From positions 17,173,001 to 17,237,000 of the forward strand of contig NC_063263.1 of NCBI RefSeq assembly GCF_019578655.1: a stretch of 64,000 nucleotides of DNA. The letters run 5' to 3'. How positions within the stretch are numbered: position 1 is the first letter of the stretch; each line of letters opens with the position of its first letter. The notes under the pieces were generated by a model, which searched no databases, had not been told where the DNA came from, and worked only from the letters and a program-made list of their open reading frames with translations. Of this stretch, positions 1-12,834 are shown piece by piece. The stretch is from Ricinus communis. Its lineage: Eukaryota; Streptophyta; Magnoliopsida; Malpighiales; Euphorbiaceae. A program made the position numbers and the translations under genes.

Positions 1-1039
1 ACACCGTCTCGAAATTGAATTATTTTGCGCCAATGTCATTCCAAATATACCCTTAATATGTTACTTTTAAATTATAAATAATCGATTTTTTATTTTAATT
101 TATTTTAGAAAATTTATGGATTTCGGTAATATTTTTATTTAATTTTTTAGTAATAAAATAAAGAATAAATGAAAAAATAATATTCCTCTTAAAAAGCTAA
201 AAACACGAGATTGTTTGGTTCAAAAATTTTTATATTACGTATTTTATAATTATAATTTATTATATGTATGTCTTAATATTTAGTCTTCAAGCAAATGAAG
301 AAAAAACGTAGCATTTTTTAGCAAATTAAGGAGCTGAATAGATGAAAGATGATGATGCTCTTTTAAAGAAGGTGGTTTGCCTATTAGGTACCCTCTGACC
401 CCTTTTTTCATCAACACTGCAAAATCATTATAAAATGCTGAAAAGCGTCAGCTAATTAATACTGCCATGATACATTTTCCAAATATAAAAAAGTAACTAA
501 ATTTATATGAAAAGTTATTATAAATTTAAAATTTTACGTGTCAACGGTTATGACCTTTTATAAAATTAAAATCTGCCTCATTCACTTTATACTACGTAAT
601 TGAATTATTTACAGCTTGTGTCAAATATTTATTGGGCTAATGTGATAATAAATGTCAACTTATTCATAATTATGTCATTCTTAAGATTATTTAAATATTT
701 TATTTTGCTTGATTTTTTTAGTGTAATTTAATTCTAAAAATTTATAAAATTATAAACTTAAGAATTTTGCAATATCGATAAGATTTATATCTCGAAAAAC
801 CCAAGCTCGTAAAAATATGTTATCAAGCTAATTCTATCTTACAAAAATACGACAATACCATAGATATTTTAATTTATAAACAAATTTTTAAAATTAAAAA
901 ATAATGAATATGAATATAAGGTGTAAATTTACTTTTTAATATTATCCATTTTTTTTTTATTTTAGAATTTTTATTTTTTATAAGAAAAGTTATTTGCTTA
1001 ATTATTCATATACTACTTTAATTTTTTTATACCATTGAG
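1..1039. other. AT-rich non-coding DNA
   Basis: I see no open frame with family resemblance, no RNA gene and no clear repeat boundary. The DNA is very AT-rich with many poly-A and poly-T runs. If the exon at 1040 is real, this stretch would be an intron of that gene. Confidence 0.5.
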
Positions 1040-1174
1040 GACAAGGGAAAAGCTAAAGGGGAGGGTAATGTTACATACTCAATTACTGTTAGAGGGCCTA
1101 GAATAATGGTTGAGGCTCAGTATGAAGCTGCTATCCCAAGAGTTTGCAAGGGAACAGTTGTGGTGAAGAAATGA
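1040..1174 (+). CDS. Possible terminal exon of an unrecognised gene
   Basis: After a pyrimidine-rich tract and an AG at 1038-1039, a frame of 44 codons runs to TGA at 1172-1174. It is richer in GC and more protein-like than its surroundings, with segments such as VTYSITVRGPRIMVEAQYEA and AAIPRVCKGTVVVKK, a beta-strand-like pattern. There is no start codon at its head, so it reads as the last exon of a gene whose earlier exons lie upstream of the window, or as a captured exon fragment. The DNA after 1174 resembles a 3' UTR. I do not recognise the family. Confidence 0.4.
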   Translation, partial: DKGKAKGEGNVTYSITVRGPRIMVEAQYEAAIPRVCKGTVVVKK

Positions 1175-1895
1175 AGCCTGCGGAGTGTGTTATTCCGTTA
1201 CTCAACGGCCAAAAGTTGTCATTTGTCATTTACCATTTTCTATCTTTTAGTTATTTGTCCTTTAGTGAATTGCAGCTATTGTTTTCACTAACTTCTACAA
1301 GGAATCTGTTAGCATATTATTGTGGCAGTGAATGTGTATAATCATATTATTGAATGATATATCACAATTTTCTTCTTTCCTTCTCAATTTCCTCTTAATT
1401 CTTCTTCTTCCTATCTCTAAAATATACGTAAACCCCGGAATGAAAAATTGAGTGTTTGCTTGTCAGCAATAAGTGGTTTGAACATCCAAAATAATAGAAA
1501 AAACTTGTCTTTGTTTTTTTTCATTTGCCAGCAGCACTAGAGATTTATAACCAAACTCTGGGTACATTCTGATTTATTGAAAGAAATATGATATCTTAAG
1601 AGACTCACATATATATAAGTTCTACTAGTATATCCCTCCTTCATTTTGTACTAACAGAAATGATGTAAAAACATCCGGACATTCTGTCTTTTTCACTTAA
1701 TCCCATGATTGATAAACACTCTAATGAATTCTCTTTGTCCCTTTAAAAAGATATTTAAAAGGGTGAAACTTTGAAGAACTGCTTGTTTTATAGTAACGAA
1801 CTCTTTCTTATTTCAGCATCTACGAAGCAGGAAGTATATATGTCCAAATGTATCTTTTCACTCCTACTGCACTGAAACCAACCTTTCTCTACAAA
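1175..1895. other. Intergenic: probable 3' flank, then 5' flank
   Basis: No coding frame is supported. The right part (about 1750-1895) is the probable 5' leader of the malectin-like gene. An in-frame ATG exists upstream at 1848, but the one at 1896 leads directly into the signal peptide and is preferred. Confidence 0.4.
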
Positions 1896-3715
1896 ATGAA
1901 AGAACTGACAGAAATTCTGGCTGTGGTATTGGGAATGATGATCATGTATAGCTTCCAGGCCTATTCCCAGGGTAAGATGTACTTCCTAATTTCTATTTTA
2001 TGTTATCTATTTTCTTCTAATTCCCAATCTATTGGCCTAATTCTCTGTAACAGACCCCTTTAACGATTTGAGGATTGACTGTGGAGCATCAAAGAGTACT
2101 CCAGCAACAGATAATGATTCTGTGTTTTGGCTTCCTGATGATAGTTACATAAAAACTGGAAAAAACCATCTCCTCACTTGCAGCCAGAACTTTAGACCAT
2201 TGAACATCCTAAGATATTTCCCTGATGGTAATAAGTCCTGCTACAACTTGCCATTTTATGTATCGGACAAAAAGTTCCTATTTCGAGCTGGGTTTTACTA
2301 TGGTAACTATGATGCCCTTTTAACGCCTCCAATTTTCAATTTGGAGACAGATGGGAATTTATGGGCAGCAGTAACAACTTCTATGAGTGAAGATGAGCCA
2401 ATTTATCATGAAATGGTTTACAAGATCAATGGAGATACTTCACAAGTGTGTTTGGTTCGTACTAGTGATGATGTTCCTTTTATTTCTTCACTTGAAGCCA
2501 TATATTTTCTCATGGATAATCTTTATCATCTTTATGGGTTGATGGAGAACAAGACGGCTTTGCTGCTTCATAGCAGGATCAATTATGGTGCAAACGACAG
2601 CATTGGGTTAGTTTCACTGCTACCATATATAGCCTAGTTCTTTTAACAGGTTCACCTTTACGTTTGAAAAAAAATGGCAGAACTTGACATCCATCAGAGA
2701 ATTTAAATTATATTTTTAGTAGTCACCAGGGAATTCAAGGGCATAATTTTTTGTATATATCTATAATTGTTGTGAAGAGAGTCGGAGGCCTTTTAAGACA
2801 TTCGAGCTAGGTTGGCACCTCCATCGACCCAATATCTGTCCCTCCTAGCAACCTTTATTGAAAAGAAATTAAAGCTCAAAAGAGCAACAAACAAAAAAAA
2901 GCACTAGCAAAATCTATATAGTTCGGAATCTTCTGGTCATCGTAGGCTGTCCAAGGCAAACAAAAATCAGGTGGGGAAGACCACCCCATCAACATAGGCA
3001 CGTTCACAGCCTTTTTACACTAAGCATCAGCCACTCTATTTCCTTCCCTATAGATGTGAGAAACAGTAAATTGCACTTGACTCAGAATAGTAAAGACAGT
3101 ACAGGGGAAAATTTATTTGTTAAGTTTTGAACTTGCTGCCACATTTTCACAAGTATATATATATTATGTGCAGGCAACTTGCAAATCAGGATGAATGTTG
3201 CAACCGAAGGGTCTGACTATCTGAACTTAGTCTCCAACCCCATCTTTCGTGGATTTGCATATGATGAAAATGAACCACCATGGCCTCTTCTATCAACTGC
3301 GATACAAACTAAAAATGTCTCAGATTCCATCACTTTACCAGTAGACTTTTCTCCTCAAACCTCAGTAGTGGCCTACTTTATTTTCTATTTTAGGGACCCA
3401 ATTTATAGATATCCTGAATTAACTGGTACATGTGAGATTTCCGTAAACAGCCAAAAATTAGGTGTCACAGATGTTCCAGCCCAAAACACAACTTCCTATG
3501 TGCTGTCATTTTATCCAGTTCAGATTAATGGTTCAGCTAATGTAACAATCTCTGCTGTAGAGGGCCCCAAATTAGCACCACTTCTTAATTGTACGGAAGT
3601 ATTCTCTGTAATCAGTGTGACTAATACATCCAAGGCTGGATATTTGCCAAACTTATCTGTTTCACTATGTTTGATCATTCTTCATCTGTTGGCTATTATT
3701 GTTTTTGGTATTTGA
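1896..3715 (+). CDS. Malectin-like domain protein, truncated (LRR part lost)
   Basis: Secreted or membrane-attached protein with a malectin-like ectodomain, a fold related to carbohydrate-binding malectin. Exon 1 is 1896-1971, exon 2 2054-2606, exon 3 about 3174 (or 3154) to TGA at 3713-3715. Exon 1 gives a hydrophobic signal peptide (MKELTEILAVVLG...). Exon 2 carries the family features: RIDCGAS near the start, FRAGFYYGNYD, and PFISSLEA. Exon 3 continues the domain and aligns by eye with exon 3 of the paralogue at 30.6-33.3 kb. Oddities: joining exon 2 to the strong acceptor at 3173 shifts the frame and stops after about 13 codons, and only the weaker AG at 3153 keeps it open. The protein ends in a hydrophobic tail (LIILHLLAIIVFGI) instead of entering LRRs. 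It is either a shortened tail-anchored or GPI-type protein or an early-stage pseudogene. I am sure of the family and unsure of function. Confidence 0.6.
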
Positions 3716-3865
3716 CTGTAATGAAGCATATTATTATGAGATTATATTCTGCCACACATTTTAATTAATTATTCTATTAATTATTTATGAGATTATATTC
3801 TGCCACACATTTTCCTTTCTTTCTTATTATCCTGTTAATTCGTTTGGTTTTTCTTTTTTTTCAGA

Positions 3866-4020
3866 AATCCTTCCAACAGAAGTTTGATGGATCAATTCCT
3901 GCTTTCCTTGGAAATCTGTCCAATTTGGAGCTGATGTAGGTGTTATCAATTACTTCTATCATTAGTGACCTTCGGGATAATGACTTTTCTGGAGATAGTC
4001 GCTGATATAAAAATTTTGAC
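3866..4020 (+). pseudogene. Relic LRR exons of the malectin-LRR gene
   Basis: Downstream of the stop at 3715, a TTTTCAG acceptor (to 3865) is followed by a sequence reading FDGSIPAFLGNLSNLELM (about 3881-3934), a plant LRR repeat. About 30 bases later comes LRDNDFSGD (about 3970-3996), the start of another. Both are interrupted by stops or frame changes and lie out of frame with the upstream coding region. They match the position and style of the separate about 72-base LRR exons in the 604-aa paralogue of this window. This shows the ancestor had the usual malectin-LRR layout. Confidence 0.65.
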
Positions 4021-5448
4021 GTACTAGTAAGTTGACTTGTCATGTCAATAGTTTCATCCTAAATCAAATTCCTAGCTACGAAGAGTTTGCTACGTACAAT
4101 TTCTTTGCTTTTTGTCATAACTTCAGCATAGATGGCAACAAGAACCTGCATCAAAGAAAAGAAAAGAAGTTGGCACTTAGTAGTCAGCCTGTTATATGCT
4201 CTGAGGACAGTCAACTGATAGGTAATCGCCATGCAAAGCACTTCCGAGGAACAGTAACTTTAGCCAAATAAGATGATTGAAGGAGACTTTCTTATCAGTT
4301 TCCTATTGCCGCGTATAGGAGAATGATAAATTAAGAAAATGACTTCCTAAATCATTCCATTCATATATTTGATGCAGAAGGAAACCGGGAACTAAAAACA
4401 AATTCCCACAAGCCTTATCCAAGCACATTACTTTGTCCATCTTAATCGCATGGATTGCATTTTGTTTTCGTTTCTAATGTTTTTTTGGGGGCAATGAACT
4501 ATATGTGAGGCCAATGTTAAGTGAACTTTTGGCGGATTAGATAACATATAAGGAAACGTGAATTCAAAAACCATTGCATTATATTGGTTAGAGGATCTCG
4601 AACACTCTCTTTATTTATATCAAATTTTTTATAAAATCTTATCATAAAATGGCAATTCATTACACTTTTCATTTTTTAAATATAAAATAAAATATTAATT
4701 TAGTCTTTTATATATAAAAAATCAAACTTCACTTTCTACTGTATTATTAATTAATATTTATAACTTTTGCTTTTTGATAAAAAATAAAAAGAAAAGAAAG
4801 AATTTAAAACCTTTAATATTTAATTAAATAAAAGCAAAATAAAATGTAAAACATCTATTAAATTTAAATAAATATTCTATTATATTTAGATATTTTTTAA
4901 AATATTTTTTATTATAAAAATTATATTACATGGCATTTTCAAAACTGAAGTACTAATAATGGCACATTGCCAGAGCTGCTTCCTGTCAATATGTCCCACT
5001 CAAAATCCACGTTAATTGCGCATTCATTGTCAAAACAGTAAACAGTACAGCCTATTTACTGGAATGGACTGCAGCAGTCAAGTTAGTATTTCAAGTACTG
5101 TTCTCTTCGGAAATGAAACCTTGTAATCCTTGGTTAAAGTCGGCAAACCTCGTGCTGTGCTTTCCTGCCATTTGAAATGGATAGCAACAATTTACCGGCA
5201 ACCAGCCGTCACTATCAGTTGCTAAATCTCGTAATTTCAAAGACCACGCTGACACTTGTACTGTATTTTATCAATCTCTATTTTACTAACAATTGATATA
5301 TTGCTAGAAATGGCTGTGATCACTGAAACAAGATTGACAAGACAATTGCCAAAAATATAAAATTCAAGTAACATTAATGCTGCAAACTGATTACGTTCTA
5401 ATGAATTGAGTACATAACTGAAACTTTACATTGTAATGGAAAAACATG
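4021..5448. other. Intergenic region and VIP2 3' flank
   Basis: No supported gene. The middle (about 4600-4930) is extremely AT-rich. The right end (about 5300-5448) should hold the 3' UTR of the minus-strand VIP2 gene. A frame at 4032-4271 has no family resemblance and was not accepted. Confidence 0.45.
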
Positions 5449-8400
5449 TTAATGTTGAGGTAGAGCCGGTCTCTTTTCCAGCATCTCGTAATGAAGAACA
5501 AAATTATCCTGCACTCGAATCAAAGGTAGAACAAGAGATTAGAAAGCAATGAAAATTGTCAGACTCACAATTGACTTAAAATTGCAACCAAAAAAAAAAT
5601 TGAATCAAGTATAAATAAGTTCAAACCTTTCTGATTATTTCGAATGTGTTTGGATCAAAGCAGTGGTAAGATCCTCTCTCATATGTATTTGTTTTAACAA
5701 GTGGCTCCACATTGGGTACTCTTATGAACCACAACCGGTGCTCTTTGTGATAAAACCAGCCTCTGTTATAACTGCCAACAAGAAGTTGCACATTAGTTAG
5801 ACTGCCATACCTGATTTTAGGCGGTAGTCTCATACCTCAATGGATTTTAATAAAACATAGTTGCATGTTTGAGACAAACCCACACATAAAAAGGAAAGGC
5901 AGTATAATACAGGCAAGAGGCTGCATGGATATAAAACAACAATGAAAATGCAGCAATATAATTGAGATTAGGGCTTACAGTTCATTCGCAGCATATAATT
6001 GAGCTTCATCCTTTGGCATGCTGAAAATGCAGGAACAAAAGAGGGAAGACGTGAGCGTCAAAATATAGGGAGAACCAAAAAGAAAAGCAACATCAAGTTC
6101 AACAAGGAAATGCACCTGTAAAAAATATAAAATAATGTTTCCACCGTGAACTTTGAAAAGTAGCCTTGCTGCAGTCACCGAGATGAAGTAAGACCAAGAA
6201 GAGGGAGGCAACACTAAATGAACTCAAGGAAATTGAATAAAATTAAGAAGTGAGAGAGAGAGAGAGAGAGAGAGAGTTACATGTAGAGCAGGAGGTTGTT
6301 TAGCATAATAGCATTGTGGCACATTAAACTCAGGATCACCCTTAGCCGGTTCATCAGACCATGGGGAGCCAAACGTCTTATGAAGGTTTTCTGTTGAATT
6401 CAAATTTAATCCAAGAGTAGTTAAGTCAATTCCAAGAGCCAGGGAGGTCAGATCAGGGTCACTCATCCTTATAACACTTAACAACCCTAGTAACCCAAAT
6501 GGGTCAGGAGCAGATTGTGCTGCCTGCATGGATTTCATGCCTTGATCCCTAAATGACTGATTAACTGCTGACATTTGTTGTAGCCGAAACTGGGACTGGT
6601 TCTGGTGCTGTTGATATTGCTGGATGAGCTGATCATATGATCCAATACCCGAAACTGTATTTGGCGAGTTTAGAGGTCTCAATCCAATCCCAGGAGGTCC
6701 ATTCGTCTGAACAAAAGATGAAATAAATGGGTTTAAAGGAAATTTCACAAATTAATAAAAATTTGAAAAAGTAAAATGAAAATGGAAGAAGATGTCTATA
6801 ACAATTCTACCCTGCAATAAAAAGGTGAAAAATTCCAGTCAAGTTCAAATTTTACACGTATTTCTGTTTTTTAAAGTACTAGTTAAAGCTCATCCACTCA
6901 TTCCAAGCCAGAACCCATTATGGCCTTGGAAACAAAAAATACATTTACTGTAAACTATTGCAACAGACTTCCGCACCTGTGAGTGATAGGTTGAATGTGA
7001 AGATGGAAAAATGTCTGAACCATGAAGAAGATCTTGATTGTTCACAGGTGAGAAAGAGACACCACTACTACTGACAGCAGGCGCATGTTGTTGCTGCTGC
7101 TGTGGACGATATGATGAAAAATTACCCCCCAAGTTGAATCCAGCAGACCTGCCCATCTGCAGGAAGCAGCATTGAAGTATGAGAATCATATAACACGCGA
7201 GATTATGCCAGAAATCAAATTTAGAGGCCCCAGCTCACAGGGAAGTGCTGAGATTGCATCATTGACATGGTGTTGTCATGCAGTTGTTCTTTCTGGTGTA
7301 AATCCATCGAGTAATCAGCATTACCACCTGAAGCAAATCTAATGTCAAGGTCAACACAGCACAATAGAAATTTGAGTGGACAAGGAGTCAAAAGATTATT
7401 AAGGAACCTTTAAATCCTGGCAAAGCTGGAAAATCTTCATTTTGGATGCTAAATTCTTGGTTTTGTTGAACAATAGGGCTGACTCCAAGACCTTGTTTTC
7501 GCAAAGAACCTGAAAGTTTTGTGCTGTATACTTTAACCCCCAATTGCAGGACAGTTAAAATAACCAAAAGACAAAAACAAACTCAGGTTTATTACCCAAT
7601 TGTCCTTGAGGTCCTCCAGCAGAATTAGGACGACTAGTCAACACTGGGAAATCATTGTTTATGTCATAAGGGGAACTATCATTGGAGTTCACATCATTCA
7701 ACATTCCCATAGAGCTGAGGTTGTTCACTGCTTGGACATGACTTTGTGAAAGAGGACCACGACCACTAGGATAGGAACTTCCTAGCATGGAAATTACCTG
7801 TGGAGATCCTGAAGCCAGAAAGTTTCATTCACATGCAAATACAGCCAAAATTAAATAAGCACTCACAACTATTATCCACGAACAGAAAAGAGGGGAAAGA
7901 AAGAGAAAACAAGGAAACGAGAGATACAATGAAGCATGATCAGCAAATTGACTTTTAAGACAAAGACTCACTTAGAAACCAACAACCAGAAATAGAAAAC
8001 CCATAAAAAAATGTTGTAAAATTAACCACACAAAAGAAGCAACTAAATCTAATGTAAACTAAAAAAAATAAAGCGGAAAAACAATAATACATGCTACTCC
8101 ATCATCCTATGATGCCACTCAGAAACCTCTAACCAATGCTCCAGGATTACAGTGGATAAATCACATATATATTAGGCAATCTATCTAGCATTGTTTTTAT
8201 TGATCTTGCAGAGTGCACATTAACAGGAATCTTCCAAACATATGAAGAAGACAGTTACCTAAATCTTTACAAAAGAAAGCAATGATAAAATTTTAGGCAG
8301 CAAATTACACCAGTTAGATGTTCTGGGAGTGTTTAGAAAAACAGTTATTAAAGCAAAAAGTAACCAGTAGCCCATTACTAAAAGCAAAAGTTCAATCTCT

Positions 8401-10173
8401 AACCAAAATGAACTTCAAAGCATTAAAACAACATACAAGCTTGCAGAATTGGTAGTAAATGTCCGTCTCCTAGTCAACCAACTAATTTTATAGTCATCAT
8501 AAAGGATTTTAATTGACTTTGCCTCAAAGAAATATACCTTGTGGAAGGACACCACTCATTAATCGATTTTGTCCTGGCACACTTAAACTTCCAGATCCAC
8601 TATTTGCAGTTAGATTTAGTCGAGATGCAAGACCAGGAACAGATAATCCTCCACCTGAGCTTATGCTCCTTCCTATGTTGCCACCACCAACCATGTTTCC
8701 CATAGAACTAGTTATCCGAGGACCTGTATTTCCCAAAATCTGGGATACGCCCACTCCTGGAACAGCATTCCGGTTACCAATTCCAGCAGAGGTAGGAAGA
8801 ATCCCAGGAATAGAACCACCAACTCCATTTGTATTACTACTAAATCCAGGGTTACCTACAACACTTATACCTCCTCTGTTTGTGACTCCTGAATGTCCAT
8901 GAGAGCTCCCATGAGATAACTGCAGAGTGCATAGCAATTAACAAAAAAGAAAAAGGCGATGTCACAAGAAGAACATTTGATTCCTTCAGTTGAGCAAATT
9001 AATCTACATTTACTAGTTTGTATACATGTTTCCAAACCTGAGAGAGAACAGGGATATTATTGGATGCAAATCGCCCACTAGAGAGACTCCCAGTAGGTTG
9101 TTGAATCCCGCCAGAAGGAACATTATTTAGTGTAGTGTTTCTTGATGTAAGTGTACCTGGCATGTTTGGAACATTAAAGCTCCCATGGATATTATGCAGC
9201 CCTTGAATAGTTCCTGCAAGAAAACCTTAAAATTACAAATGGAGTATCTATAAAAATATGTATGCACATAAGAAGATTGATAGAATACACAAGTGAGGCT
9301 CTGCACATCTACTCACCAGAATGATGGAAAACAGGAGATGCCGCACCAGACTGTCCAGAGAAAGATGTAGCAAAAGAACGCCCAGTATTGTCTGGAAGAT
9401 TTGAAGCTGAACCATTTAGCGAAGACTGCAAGCAGAACGCACATTAAACCTTATAACAAACAGATAAAAAAAGAACCATAGGTAACTACTGACCCAAAAC
9501 CCAATAATTGATTTAAAACTCTAAAAAAAATGATAACAGAAATGAAATAAACGACAAAGGATAGAAAGATAGCTAAACATCTATCAAATCTAACAGGATA
9601 TGCAATAACCTATAATATTAAAGATCTTAAATGGTTAAACATTTAGATCTTCTAAACTAGATTACTTGAAAATCTGATGGATAAGCAAGGGCATATTTGG
9701 AAAAAAAAGATTTGAAATCGAAGACCTTTTAGATCTTTTAGCTCAGATTTTATAATTGAAGATTTATGATTGTAAAGGTAAAAGGAAAACTTTTGTTTAA
9801 ACCGAATACTATGTAATGCATTTCAAATTACAAACGATTTGCAGTTTTAAATTAAATTCAAGAGAAAACCCTTCAACATCATGAATTTCATCCACACGCA
9901 ACAAATCTATCCAATCAAAGACATTTTATATGTTGGGAAGTAAACATATACATACAACTAAACCTTTCATCTTAACTGACTACTTCTCTAAACACAACCT
10001 AAGAAATTAAAAATAAAAAATAAAACTGCGATGTTCTTTCAGAGTAAGTGGAATTAATAACTGCTTTAGAATCAAAACAAAGATCTGATGTTCCTACACT
10101 AAGTTGTATAGAATTGTGCAAATATAAAGCTAGTAGTATAGAAAAGAATGAATACATTAAGTAAACCCGACAT
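5449..10173 (-). CDS. VIP2: NOT2-family CCR4-NOT subunit (VIP2-type), 664 aa
   Basis: Nuclear and cytoplasmic scaffold subunit of the CCR4-NOT complex (mRNA deadenylation, transcription control); the Arabidopsis homologue VIP2 binds VirE2/VIP1. Coding exons, 5' to 3' on the minus strand: 10173-10156, 9425-9317, 9213-9038, 8919-8538, 7808-7596, 7509-7408, 7327-7239, 7156-6977, 6706-6281, 6168-6116, 6020-5979, 5771-5627, 5508-5449. Every junction has GT/AG and phases add to 1995 nt. The first coding exon encodes only MSGLLN, and the next starts SSLNGSASNLPD, as I recall for plant VIP2. Residues 1-420 are low-complexity Ser/Gly/Asn/Gln-rich, including QQQQQ. The C-terminal NOT2/3/5 box (about residues 530-660) contains SPWSDEPAKGDPEFNVPQCY, MPKDEAQLYAANELYNRGW and RGSYHCFDPNTFEIIRK. 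Introns include a GA microsatellite (6252-6276). Confidence 0.95.
6252..6276. repeat. GA microsatellite in a VIP2 intron
   Basis: A run of about a dozen GA units, directly downstream (minus sense) of the donor after the 426-nt exon. It reads as CT on the transcribed strand. Confidence 0.9.
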
Positions 10174-11115
10174 TGCATAAATGTCAAAAGATCATGCAAC
10201 AAATCATTCCTTGCTGAAAAGCAGCTGTCTCTTGTCTCAACGAAGAATGATCAGAGAGCTTTTGGCAATAAATACTTGACCTACAGCCACCAAAAAATAC
10301 AGAGACTGTGAGAGAAACCCAAAAACACAAAGACACACAACTAAACTCAGATGCACAAACAAACATGCACCACAAGCACCCAAAAAAGAAAAAAAAGCTT
10401 GTGTACTAATAAATTAAAAAGATGGATAAACTCATTATTTTATTCTTCCAAAGATAAAATTCTATAAAAAATTATCATGATAATTTATGTGTAAATTAGA
10501 ACAATTACCCATAATTAAGTAAAAATAATAATACCTAAAAGTTGCACAGTAAAATAATAAATAAGAAATGTAACTGAGCAGCAAGAGCTACTTGATAAAC
10601 AAAAAATCTGGAGCAATGCAACTTACATGATTCTCCAAATAACTGATCCGTGCTCAACAAAAATAACTTAAAACTTGCAAAAAGAGCTTGCAAAATTCAA
10701 AATCTAAATTACTCAAGAAAAACTAAAAATCAATTGCATTAGTTTTTATACTTAAGCTATTTATTATTTAAGAAAAAAAAAAAAAAAAACAGCTACGGTA
10801 AAGCACCTCATTTTCTACTATATTAAATAAAATCCTCATATATTCACATTTCTAAACTAAAATCAATGCAACAAAAAAAGGCAATTCCTAAAGAGAAAAA
10901 AAATATTCCAAAAACCCTAATCAAAAAGAAATTTGGGCGGGATTTAAAATAAAAGAGTGAGCTATACAAAAAGCGAAGAGACTTGAGAAAGGACAAAAAT
11001 GAAGTTGGACAGAATCGGAGATCAAACTCAGTGACACAAACGGTACCTTAAGAGATGTATAGATCGAACTGAAAGATCTTTTTTCTGAGTCAAAAGAAGC
11101 GAGTTTTTCTTGCAA
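10156..11115 (-). promoter_or_regulatory. VIP2 5' leader: two exons with upstream ORFs
   Basis: The leader appears split. An upstream exon ends at 11047 (..CTTAAG|GTACC), and a second exon runs 10280-10156 and carries the main ATG at 10173. An ATG at 11115 opens 23 codons to the exon end; read into exon 2 it stops after nine more codons. Exon 2 also holds a 7-codon ORF (MICCMIF) and an ATG at 10178, five bases before the main start and in another frame. That last ORF crosses the splice and stops in the next exon. Such overlapping upstream ORFs usually reduce translation of the main frame. Confidence 0.55.
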
Positions 11116-12277
11116 AAATATAAAAAGCGAGTTCGGGTGTTTTTGCCCTAAAACTGAAACGATGCGAGTATGATTTTGGTTAACTTTACTTGATAAAATG
11201 GATGAGTTTTGTTTTTATGCGACCGTTACTACTTTAGTTTTTAGAAGTTGGGGTTTTCTGCCCCTCGATTGGACATCATTGTGTTTTGATTATAGTTACG
11301 CATTTGTTTCGTGGGGCCACTTTATATATTTTTCTTTATCAAATTTAACTTATCAACGAAAATATATCTTTTACATTATATAAGCCAGTTTCCATTAATT
11401 AGATATTATTTATGTTAAAATAATCATTATGTATATTAATTGTTTATATAAAATTAATATTAAAAATAATGTATAGATATATAAATTCCTAGTTCCGTTA
11501 GTATTTCTTAATTATTTCTTTCAATTTTAATTAAGAACTGCCTAAAAATTTAAATTGAATTAAAAAATGAATATACACCTTTAAAATCACTGTAAGAACT
11601 TTATTTTTAATTAATGTATTTATTGTTTGAAAAAATTAACTATTGGGCAATATAATGTGTTTTTTTGTTTGTTTTGGATGGTAGTTATTTGTTTTAATTT
11701 TTCTACAAAGCTAATTAATTTATATCTGTCTTTGTTAGATTCAGTTTTTTTTGAGATTGGTGATCGCGATTATAAATTTTTATTTTTATTAATTTTTATT
11801 TTAAGGTGTTATGCATAATCCGTTGAAAATTTTTATAAATGCATTAGGAGTTCATTTCAGCTTGGGATTCTTAAAAAAATTAAAAAATAAAAATGCTGCT
11901 CAAATCCAGAATTTAGGTCTCAAGAGAAATGGCAGCCACAACTTGCAAGAAAACAGAAACAGAAAATACACATATGATATAATATTATAAGAAAATATAA
12001 AATATTTTAAAAAGTAGGAAACAGAATACTAGAAAAATTATATATAAAAATTAAATATTTAAAAGTCATATGCCAATATTTTTAAATCAGAAACAATTAT
12101 TTATAAAAAATTAATGCATCATTGTTTTTGGCATCATAAAAAATATAAATTAAATATAATTAATAAAATGGTCATGCTGGAATATAATACAATTTCTATC
12201 CATTAAATTACTAGTTGATATTTAATATATCTTTTTAAGAAATAATTATTTACTATAAATCAAGAGAAAAATAATAT

Positions 12278-12311
<34 letters not shown>

Positions 12312-12834
12312 CTTTAATGTGTAAAACAACTAAGTGTTAAGAATACTAATATAATAAAAGAATTATATAATAGAAGAAAATTAAGAATCGTTTATAAATA
12401 GAAAGCCAAAAGATAGAAAAACTTAAAAATCTTTCTTAAAGTAAAAATCATCTATACAAAAATATTAAATGGATTTTCTTCAAAAAGTTTTTTAAAATTT
12501 TTAAAAATAAATAAAAATAATAAAAAATATATTTTTAAATTTTTAAAATATGTATGAAGAGTTTTATTATCCAAAACGTATCTAACACTAAACCGCAACA
12601 GCGTGAATTAAGATTCAACATTTATACAGATTTTGATCATCCATTACGAAAGCTTTTATAGCAGTTATTTGCAAAATTTATTAAGGTAAATTGATAGATT
12701 TAAAGCCTCGGCTCTTTTATTAGCCGTAAATATGAAAGCCACTTTTTGTAGTTTTGAAACTAATATTAGATGCATTTTTCTTACTAGTTATCTCTTTTTA
12801 AAAAGTCTTTTTTCCTTTATCCCAAGAAAATTCA
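11116..12834. other. AT-rich intergenic DNA
   Basis: Begins with the probable VIP2 promoter region (about 11116-11350), where I could not place a clear TATA box. The rest is AT-rich with no coding support. A TA run followed by GA repeats sits at about 12278-12310. Confidence 0.45.

Noticed and set aside
8513..8902. Plus-strand frame of 129 codons
   Set aside because: It is the antisense of a VIP2 coding exon (8919-8538) and its Pro-rich translation only mirrors the Gly/Ser-rich real frame.
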